Source of the DNA: Candidatus Planktophila dulcis
Lineage (GTDB): Bacteria > Actinomycetota > Actinomycetes > Nanopelagicales > Nanopelagicaceae
Length of the DNA stretch: 64,000 nt
Direction of reading: 5' to 3'
Assembly (NCBI RefSeq): GCF_002288225.1
Contig: NZ_CP016777.1
Coordinates: forward strand, 372,001-436,000
Part shown: in pieces, positions 58,454 to 64,000 of the stretch
How the letters are laid out: each line of letters begins with the position of its first letter
Numbering within the stretch: the stretch's first letter is position 1
Made by a program: the position numbers and the translations under genes
Notes under the pieces: model-generated
Told to the model about the DNA's origin: nothing
What the model saw: the letters and a program-made list of their open reading frames with translations, nothing else
Database searches by the model: none

Positions 58454-58914
58454 AGAGCTTTTCTCTCATTCATCATAGGAGTGAGCCGTGCGCCCACCAC
58501 CATCGCAGCTCCTATGAGTACGAGGTTCTTCACGATGTACTGACCTTCCAGAGTGAGATCAAAGATATTGCTCTGAAAACATACCTCGGGAAGAAGTATG
58601 AGTGGCAAAAATGTTCCCGGCATCTGTAGGGCAAGTAGTGCAAGGCCCACGCGGATAAATGAGGGAACGAGAAGGCAGATTCCAATGAGCGCCTCCCAGA
58701 TTCCCAAGATGGGGATGAAGATATCTGGGTTAAACCAGTAGACAGTCTTTGTGATGAGCTCATTTGCTGGACTATCACCGGCGACCTTTAAGAGGCCAAA
58801 CCAGATGAAGATAACTCCGAGTGAGATTTGAAGGGCAGGCATACTCACCTTATTTAGAAATCTAATCAGGGTGAGATCAAACTTCTTCACATCACCGAAG
58901 ACAGGAATATTCAT
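58450..58914 (-). CDS. DoxX-family membrane protein
   Basis: 154 residues from ATG 58914, chosen because GGAG lies 8 bases upstream (a GTG at 58920 is too close to it). Four helices; ISLGVIFIWFGLLKVAGDSP and LGIWEALIGICLLV fit DoxX/DUF417-like proteins. Function unsettled; linked to redox defence in other bacteria. Confidence 0.8.
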   Translation of the reverse strand: MNIPVFGDVKKFDLTLIRFLNKVSMPALQISLGVIFIWFGLLKVAGDSPANELITKTVYWFNPDIFIPILGIWEALIGICLLVPSFIRVGLALLALQMPGTFLPLILLPEVCFQSNIFDLTLEGQYIVKNLVLIGAAMVVGARLTPMMNERKAL

Positions 58915-58976
58915 TACCACAACTCCATTCTCAACTACCGATAATTTTACTAGCCATTATCTATGGCTGTGATATG

Positions 58977-59049
58977 AAAAAAAGAGCGCAGAGTCATGGA
59001 TGCGGGCAGGTGTGGTGCGCATCCCTCCCATAAGACTCATAGCCGCTCT
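58977..59049 (-). terminator. Long stem-loop with U7 end on the reverse strand
   Basis: Read on the reverse strand, AGAGCG/CGCTCT, GAGTC/GACTC and GGATGCG/CGCATCC helices stack into one long imperfect hairpin followed by TTTTTTT (58977-58983). No coding gene ends here on that strand, so it may end a small RNA or act as an attenuator before doxX. Confidence 0.6.
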
Positions 59050-59090
59050 CACACTGTAACTCGGCAGCAGCTGACGGTAATATTTGCGCC

Positions 59091-59225
59091 ATGAAGGCAA
59101 AGATAAAAAATGGCTTTGCCCCCAAGATATGTCTGCGCTGTGGCCTTGAGTTTGAGTGGCGCAAGAAGTGGGCCAGAGATTGGGAGAACGTGAAGTACTG
59201 CTCAGAGAAATGTAAGGGGCGGTAG
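59091..59225 (+). CDS. DUF2256 family zinc-ribbon-like protein (44 aa)
   Basis: [18 protein letters not shown] followed by [22 protein letters not shown]: CxxC plus CxxxC pairs and the FEWRKKWA segment that marks DUF2256. A TAATAT box ends 7 bases before the ATG. Stop is directly followed by the UbiA gene, implying one transcript. Function unknown. Confidence 0.82.
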   Translation: MKAKIKNGFAPKICLRCGLEFEWRKKWARDWENVKYCSEKCKGR

Positions 59226-59873
59226 ATGAGCAAGCTCCAAGGACTGCGTAAAGCATCTCACTTTGGCCCCACACTCATCGTCACCACCATCGGTTGGATC
59301 TTTGCTAATTATTACTGGTGGGAAGGACCTGCCTATGTCATCGCCTTTGGCATCTGCTGCGGACAGTTCGTAGTTGGCTGGAGCAATGATCTCTATGACT
59401 ACCAAGATGATCTTGCTCATCAGCGCACCAAGAAGCCTCTTGTTGCAGGGCTGATAACACCTGAATACCTACGTAAGTGGATTTATTTCATGACACCTTG
59501 TGCATTCCTCATTAATCTCTTTGGACCACTGGGCATCAAAGGTGGCTTGGTCTATATGCTCGGTATTGCTTGTGGCATTGGCTATAACTTCTACTTCAAA
59601 TTCAATGCAGCATCACCGCTGCCCTATGCAATTGCCTTTGCAGCCCTTCCCTCATCGATAGCAATATCGAAGGAGATCACACCACCTGTGTGGATGTGGC
59701 TTGGGGGAGCACTCTTTGGCATGGCAGCTCACTTCATCAATGTGATCAAGGATATGGATCAAGATCAGGCAAGTGGTATCAAAGGATTACCGCAGCGCTT
59801 AGGTAAGAAGCGCTCAATACTTGCAGCAGTTACTCTGATTGCACTGGGCGTGGTGGTTCTTTTTCTCTTCTAA
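59226..59873 (+). CDS. UbiA-family prenyltransferase, short form
   Basis: 215 residues with about seven helices; the usual UbiA length is near 290. First Asp-rich motif NDLYDYQDDLAHQRTKKP and second motif NVIKDMDQDQASGIKGLPQRLG are both present, so the active site looks complete while the C-terminal helices are missing. Substrate unknown (quinone or other aromatic/polyprenyl acceptor). Confidence 0.82.
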   Translation: MSKLQGLRKASHFGPTLIVTTIGWIFANYYWWEGPAYVIAFGICCGQFVVGWSNDLYDYQDDLAHQRTKKPLVAGLITPEYLRKWIYFMTPCAFLINLFGPLGIKGGLVYMLGIACGIGYNFYFKFNAASPLPYAIAFAALPSSIAISKEITPPVWMWLGGALFGMAAHFINVIKDMDQDQASGIKGLPQRLGKKRSILAAVTLIALGVVVLFLF

Positions 59874-59996
59874 CTACTCGAAATCCCCACCACGGCCAGT
59901 CTTGAGTTTTCTCTTCTTCTTAGATCCATCAAAGCGCGTTACCAGAGCTATGACCGCAATCGCATAGATGGCAATAATAATGAATCCGATTTCCAT
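59874..59996 (-). CDS. Small single-helix membrane protein (40 aa)
   Basis: MEIGFIIIAIYAIAVIALV forms one membrane helix, followed by the basic tail TRFDGSKKKRKLKTGRGGDFE. Stop abuts the UbiA stop exactly, and the next upstream gene ends only 4 bases before its ATG, so it fits the gap neatly. Function unknown. Confidence 0.6.
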   Translation of the reverse strand: MEIGFIIIAIYAIAVIALVTRFDGSKKKRKLKTGRGGDFE

Positions 59997-60000
59997 AGAT

Positions 60001-60375
60001 TTAACCTAGAACAGCCCACACAACGAGTGCGAAGATTGCAATACCAATACCCACGATGGCAATTGCTGAGAGTGAGAGAAGACCACGTGAGTCTGCAATC
60101 TTCTTAGTCAACGCTGATGGGTTGGTAACCTTCTTCAGGTCAAGCAAGAGCGCTTCACCTTCGCGCACAGCTGCATATTGGCTAATGATTGCCAAGATAC
60201 CTGTAGCTGCTGCAACACCGAGAGCTAGATACTTAGCTGAATCTGGCGCCTTGTGAAAGACATGCATCGCTGAAAGAACTGTGATGGCAATCAGGACAAG
60301 TGCTGGTGCAACCTGAGCCTGGATAATCTGCACGCGCATCTTGTTCCACTGATCGATTAATGATTTCTCATCCAT
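60001..60375 (-). CDS. Small membrane protein (124 aa), unrecognised
   Basis: Cytosolic helix at the N-terminus and three hydrophobic segments (VAPALVLIAITVLSAMHVF, LALGVAAATGILAIISQYA and LLSLSAIAIVGIGIAIFALVVW). No family recognised. Confidence 0.7.
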   Translation of the reverse strand: MDEKSLIDQWNKMRVQIIQAQVAPALVLIAITVLSAMHVFHKAPDSAKYLALGVAAATGILAIISQYAAVREGEALLLDLKKVTNPSALTKKIADSRGLLSLSAIAIVGIGIAIFALVVWAVLG

Positions 60376-60474
60376 TTATATGTTTCCTCTCCAAGAAACG
60401 TGTAATCCCTAGCGGGTTCCCCGCAAGGTTAAGTCCTGGCACCTAGCGCTGCACCTTGAAAGTTCAAGGCGCCG

Positions 60475-60675
60475 CTACTGAGCGCAGATCTGCGCTGCCT
60501 TTTCATTGGCATAATCCAGATTTGAGCCTGTCTCATCCAAGAGCTTTGCTGCTTCTAGCTCTAGGCACTTGTTATAGGAATCAGTATCTGTGGCACCGCC
60601 ATCAGATGAGGCGCCACATCCTGTGAGGATGAGGGCGCAGAGAAAAGCGAAGATCGGTAGGGCTCGTAATTTCAT
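60475..60675 (-). CDS. Small lipoprotein (66 aa)
   Basis: Signal peptide MKLRALPIFAFLCALILTGC with lipobox LTGC; the mature part has two further cysteines (NKCLELE and AQICAQ). A short hairpin (CCTTGAA/TTCAAGG near 60453-60468) lies just after its stop. Role unknown. Confidence 0.75.
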   Translation of the reverse strand: MKLRALPIFAFLCALILTGCGASSDGGATDTDSYNKCLELEAAKLLDETGSNLDYANEKAAQICAQ

Positions 60676-60705
60676 GGATAGATAGTAGGCAAGAAAGGCA
60701 AGAAA

Positions 60706-61071
60706 TTAAAGAAGGCTCTTCAGGTAGGTAAGGCCAAAACCAAAGCCAACAGCTGCATAGAGATAGCTAAACCAGGTGATCTCACCTGGAATCAAGAGGG
60801 TGAGCACACCGAGTGCCATAGCGCAGACACACATCACCTTTGCCACGCTACCGACTCTCACATCACTTACCTGCCCTGCGTTATTCCACATATTGCCAGC
60901 CAGTGCAATCAGAGTTATCCCAATCATGCGCATCGACCAGATCATCTCTGCACTCTTTGATAACGCTAAGAGATCAAGAAAGATAGATGGCAAGACAAGA
61001 AGAAAGAGAGCAGATGTCCCAAAGACAATAGAGCCAGCTTTGAGTGTGGTGCGCAGTGCAGGAGTGTTCAT
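60706..61071 (-). CDS. Small membrane protein (121 aa), unrecognised
   Basis: Four hydrophobic segments, first SIVFGTSALFLLVLPSIFL. No catalytic motif or family recognised. 30 bases upstream of the lipoprotein gene, so possibly co-transcribed with it. Confidence 0.68.
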   Translation of the reverse strand: MNTPALRTTLKAGSIVFGTSALFLLVLPSIFLDLLALSKSAEMIWSMRMIGITLIALAGNMWNNAGQVSDVRVGSVAKVMCVCAMALGVLTLLIPGEITWFSYLYAAVGFGFGLTYLKSLL

Positions 61072-61134
61072 GGGGAGAGATTACAGCGCAATTAAATGAA
61101 GGTTATGGAAGGACATTGACCCTAAACTCAACTC

Positions 61135-61722
61135 ATGCACCTCATCCGTAAACTCACACAGATCCTCTTAGGTGCCACCCTGATCTATACCGGCACGCTC
61201 CACCTCACAACAAGCCGTATGGAGTTCCAAGCTCAAGTACCACCATGGGTTCCCTTCTCACCTGACTTTGTAGTCCTTGCATCCGGTGTAGTTGAGATAG
61301 CACTCGGTCTAGCTCTCGTATCCCTTCAAAGACGCAGAGAAGTAGGAATAGCCACAGCGCTCTTCTTCATCGCAATCTTTCCTGGAAACATCTCTCAATT
61401 CGTCAATCAGATAGATGCCTTTGGGCTAGATAGTGATCGCGCTCGCGCAATCAGATTGCTCTTTCAGCCGTTGCTAGTGCTGTGGGCACTCTGGTCAACA
61501 ACAGCTTTGCCTCAAGGAAGTTTCAAGCGCTTCTGGAATTATGTGAAGAAAGTGATGAGAGAGAACAAAGTAGCCACAGTCATCGGCATTTTGATCGGAG
61601 GAGTTGGAACCAGGTTCCTAGAAGATGGGAATCTGTTGGTGACGAGCGTGCTTACGGGGATAACGACAGTAGCGACTTTGGTGGTGTGGCTATCCATAAA
61701 GAAGATTAAGTCTCTGCTTTAA
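61135..61722 (+). CDS. DoxX-like membrane protein
   Basis: 195 residues. LLGATLIYTGTLHLTTSRMEFQAQVPPWVP and GVVEIALGLALV match the DoxX/DUF4267-like group; a C-terminal two-helix extension is unusual. Its 3' end overlaps the convergent gene by 17 bases. Confidence 0.75.
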   Translation: MHLIRKLTQILLGATLIYTGTLHLTTSRMEFQAQVPPWVPFSPDFVVLASGVVEIALGLALVSLQRRREVGIATALFFIAIFPGNISQFVNQIDAFGLDSDRARAIRLLFQPLLVLWALWSTTALPQGSFKRFWNYVKKVMRENKVATVIGILIGGVGTRFLEDGNLLVTSVLTGITTVATLVVWLSIKKIKSLL

Positions 61723-61918
61723 GTTCTTGACGCATTCCTGTCCAACCGCATTTCTTGCATCCAATATCGAAATCACTCATGATGCATCCGCCAACAATGT
61801 ATTTATCGAAGTTAAAGTCATCGCTGGGCATTCCATAAACAATCTTTTGCAGTCCAACTTCGCCGCAACCTGGACAAGAAATTGCAGTCAGAGGCTTTCG
61901 CTTCGGTGAATTCGGCAT
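61706..61918 (-). CDS. Small zinc-ribbon-like protein (70 aa)
   Basis: Two CxxC pairs (ISCPGCGEV and IGCKKCGWTG) plus one extra Cys suggest a zinc ribbon. Family not recognised. Last of a run of reverse-strand genes of unknown role. Confidence 0.6.
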   Translation of the reverse strand: MPNSPKRKPLTAISCPGCGEVGLQKIVYGMPSDDFNFDKYIVGGCIMSDFDIGCKKCGWTGMRQELKAET

Positions 61919-61922
61919 CTTT

Positions 61923-62372
61923 TTAGTTCCCTCCCCAATATTTGTGCAACAACAGTTGGCTTCGGTCGGGCGATTTTGATTCAGCCCCTAAATATCGCTC
62001 CCATTCATCTTCATTGAGGGGGCGGAAAAGATACTCTCGCAATTTGCCATTATCGGGATCCTTGTATGCGCACCACAAAATTCCATCTTTAAAATATGGT
62101 TCAACGTTTGGGTCGAAGTGATGGGCTCGATTACTAAACCACATCCAAGAATTCTCAAATGAGCCATCACTCTCTAGCGCACAGACAACATCCTCAGAGA
62201 AGGCAATCCATTCCGAAAGTACTTTGTCGGTAAGTGGAATAGCCAGGCTATCGAGGATTGCCATCGGCCCAGGGATCATTCTTGGTTGAAACTCATCCGG
62301 TACACCTATGAGCTTGAGAAATTCTTCAGGTATTTCAACCTTGTCCCAGGGCGTAGGAAGAAAATGAGTCAT
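61923..62372 (-). CDS. Unrecognised protein (149 aa)
   Basis: Acidic, aromatic-rich soluble protein (FENSWMWFSNRAHHFDPNVEPYF). Composition resembles certain immunity or cytosolic proteins, but no motif allows a call. Starts 8 bases after the end of the gene upstream and ends 4 bases before the zinc-ribbon gene. Confidence 0.55.
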   Translation of the reverse strand: MTHFLPTPWDKVEIPEEFLKLIGVPDEFQPRMIPGPMAILDSLAIPLTDKVLSEWIAFSEDVVCALESDGSFENSWMWFSNRAHHFDPNVEPYFKDGILWCAYKDPDNGKLREYLFRPLNEDEWERYLGAESKSPDRSQLLLHKYWGGN

Positions 62373-62380
62373 GGTGATAC

Positions 62381-62782
62381 TTACCGAACCGGTTTCACCA
62401 AATCATAGAAAGCTTCAGAGCCCAACTTCTGGATTCTGGCCTTTGATGTGAATTTCAGTAGGTCGCCATCGATAAGTGGATCACGATCGTCGTAGTAGAT
62501 GTATTCCAAATCCAAATCAGTGGCCGCGTAGATAGCATCTCTAGCCTTCTGCACTTCATCGCTTGCGCCCCAGAAATCATCTTCTGAGAAGTTCTTGGAA
62601 ATTCCATACTTACCCAAGATGGCTTGCGATGATGAACCGAGAATTCCATCAACAAGAAAGTTCTCAAGAGAAGGCGTAGATGCCAATTCTTTGAAGGTAG
62701 CGTTCTGCCAAACTGGGCGGTCAAAATCGATATAGACCAGCAATTCGCCATTCACCTTTACCGCTGCAATAACATCACTCAT
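62381..62782 (-). CDS. Unrecognised protein (133 aa)
   Basis: Start at ATG 62782 (MSDVIAAVKVNGELLVYID), preceded by GGAG at 8 bases; an in-frame ATG at 62794 would contain that site. Acidic soluble protein with no recognised family. Confidence 0.55.
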   Translation of the reverse strand: MSDVIAAVKVNGELLVYIDFDRPVWQNATFKELASTPSLENFLVDGILGSSSQAILGKYGISKNFSEDDFWGASDEVQKARDAIYAATDLDLEYIYYDDRDPLIDGDLLKFTSKARIQKLGSEAFYDLVKPVR

Positions 62783-62812
62783 TTTTTTCTCCATTTCTTC
62801 TCAATTAAAGTA

Positions 62813-63382
62813 TCACTCTTCACTGACATCTGAGCTACCCAGCACTGAAAAATCCTCAATCCGTAAGTACTGTTTAAACGCCGTCACAGATCGTGTTGTG
62901 GCTTTGACCTTAGAGAGTGCGAACTTCTCCTCCCACCGCCGTAGGCGGATGAATGGTTCTTTCCTCCACATAGGTACTGATTCAAACAAGGTTCGAGCTT
63001 GAAGATCTCCCCAATCAGAAAGGCTCTGGGCTTTATCTAAGAAGTTGAGCATCTCTGTGATTCCCTCTTCCTGCACGCTCTTCGTGGCATGAATAGGAAT
63101 ACTGATTCCATTCATGATCGAGTGTCGCCCAAGTGGCAGAGAGACTCCATACTTTGTATTCAGGCTGCGATTGAACTTTAAGCAGACTTCACAGACATTC
63201 CAGGAGTAGCGCCCAGTGCCTCCTGCAATAGAGGCAGCACACATAGTGCACAGGTGAAAACCACTAGGGCAATCAACACCTGGATAAGCCTTGTATTTCT
63301 CACATCTACAGCGCTGCATCCCATGTCCTGCAGATGTAAGCCCAAAACAGGTTGTGCACACTAATAAACCAATAGGTGGCAT
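62813..63382 (-). CDS. Cysteine-rich probable zinc-binding protein (189 aa)
   Basis: The first 70 residues contain several cysteine pairs (LVCTTCFG, RCRCEKY, LCTMCAAS and VCEVCLKF) typical of multiple zinc sites. The C-terminal half is helical and basic. Family not recognised. Confidence 0.65.
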   Translation of the reverse strand: MPPIGLLVCTTCFGLTSAGHGMQRCRCEKYKAYPGVDCPSGFHLCTMCAASIAGGTGRYSWNVCEVCLKFNRSLNTKYGVSLPLGRHSIMNGISIPIHATKSVQEEGITEMLNFLDKAQSLSDWGDLQARTLFESVPMWRKEPFIRLRRWEEKFALSKVKATTRSVTAFKQYLRIEDFSVLGSSDVSEE

Positions 63383-63655
63383 AACAAATAGTCCTTACTG
63401 GACCTCTATACAAGAGACCCGCTCTTCCAGCGGTGTCTTTCATCGCTGGCAGGTCTTCCTTTAGAACCACCGTGCGCGAGTTATGCGCGGATTGGTACTA
63501 AGCAAGCTAAAGGGCTTAACGCTTAGTTCTTGACCTAGGGAAAGGGTAGCAGGGGGGAGTGTCAAACGATTGGACGGTACAGCATTCTCTGTGTAATGCT
63601 CTATAGATACTGTGGAAACGGGAGGCCGTAAAGAGGCCAACATCTGGAGGAATTC
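63383..63655 (+). other. Structured non-coding stretch before the edge gene
   Basis: No convincing gene. Contains CCGCT/AGCGG, GCGC/GCGC and ACTAAGC/GCTTAGT hairpins (the last at 63497-63527 with an inner AAGC/GCTT pair) and an AGCATT/AATGCT repeat (63581-63600) next to a TATAGA box. May be the promoter and leader of the following gene or a small RNA. Confidence 0.4.
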
Positions 63656-64000
63656 ATGCCTAGCAACTTACAAGATTTCTCACGCGAACAACTTTCACCA
63701 GACTTTATTTCTAGATTCTCCACAGATCTATTCATTGAAGAGATTGAAGAATGGTTTAAATATGCAACTGAATCTGTAATCCCTATGTATGAACAGGTAT
63801 CTCGATTTACATCTAAAGAATCAAATAAAGAATTTGCAAAACAAATGAAAATACTTTGCAATTACCTTGAATTCAAGCTTTATAGTTCAATTAGTAAGAA
63901 ACAAAATTTGCAGAAACAAGGAATGCTTAACGCCAATTTGTCAGAATTAGCCATTATTTCTGAATCTTCAAAAATTCACACAAATGCTGCAATTTTTGAT
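63656..64000 (+). CDS. AT-rich unknown gene, cut by right edge
   Basis: At least 115 residues, open to the end of the window. ATG preceded by GGAGG at 6 bases. Base use is clearly more AT-rich than the rest of the window, suggesting recent transfer. Product is helical and Lys/Glu/Ser-rich (FIEEIEEWFKYATESVIPMY); family not recognised. Confidence 0.6.
   Translation, partial: MPSNLQDFSREQLSPDFISRFSTDLFIEEIEEWFKYATESVIPMYEQVSRFTSKESNKEFAKQMKILCNYLEFKLYSSISKKQNLQKQGMLNANLSELAIISESSKIHTNAAIFD

Noticed and set aside
63383-64000. Retron-like arrangement (structured RNA before a foreign gene)
   Set aside because: No reverse-transcriptase motif appears in the 115 residues visible; cannot be supported from this window.

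Overview
The window is a 64 kb piece of an actinobacterial chromosome. The gene orders are diagnostic for Actinomycetota: fabD-fabH-acpP-fabF-accD6, etfB-etfA-cysteine desulfurase-mnmA-ligA, nadD-rsfS-phosphatase, comEA-comEC-holA-rpsT-lepA-hemW-hrcA-dnaJ-rsmE-phoH-ybeY, and FAH-gltX-tRNAGln-tRNAGlu. GC content is moderate (a little under half by eye). Genes are tightly packed with many 1-4 bp stop/start overlaps, HrcA is shortened, and many genes look leaderless (a TAnnnT box 6-9 nt before the start codon). Together these suggest a streamlined freshwater actinobacterium of the acI/Nanopelagicales type. That placement is inference; no rRNA gene is present to confirm it.

Layout. 1-5.4 kb: tail of a SIMPL-domain protein, then a reverse-strand fatty-acid synthesis operon with a clear promoter and a 12-bp palindrome upstream of fabD. 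5.4-8.7 kb: reverse-strand envelope cluster of two GT4 glycosyltransferases (one MgtA-like), an SGNH esterase and a small coupled ORF. 8.8-33.7 kb: a long forward housekeeping stretch covering electron-transfer flavoprotein, sulfur transfer and tRNA thiolation, DNA ligase, NAD synthesis, ribosome silencing, LeuRS, DNA uptake, Pol III delta, S20, LepA, HemW, HrcA/DnaJ, RNA modification and GluRS. 33.7-42.7 kb: tRNAs and metabolic genes (glycolate oxidase-like, glycerate kinase, a second FAH protein, a group II decarboxylase, agmatinase, a SOUL protein).

42.7-44.1 kb is an odd region with very short ORFs, a perfect inverted repeat, a terminator and a secreted cytochrome-b5-like protein. 44.3-57.8 kb is the main accessory region: a sugar-type ABC importer without its ATPase, a class V aminotransferase, an orphan pyruvate-dehydrogenase-E1-like enzyme, an intracellular GH43-like glycosidase, a complete methylcitrate set (prpB, prpC, prpD), an AGE-family sugar epimerase/isomerase and, divergent from it, a P-loop sugar/nucleoside kinase. 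This could combine import and processing of a glycoside with disposal of a C3 unit through propionyl-CoA, but the substrate cannot be read from the sequence.

57.9-64 kb holds small redox and membrane proteins (DCC thioredoxin-like, a 49-aa CDGSH-type Fe-S protein, DoxX proteins, DUF2256, UbiA, a lipoprotein), then unrecognised reverse-strand genes and finally an AT-rich gene cut by the right edge behind a structured non-coding stretch. No CRISPR array, insertion sequence, integrase or rRNA was seen.
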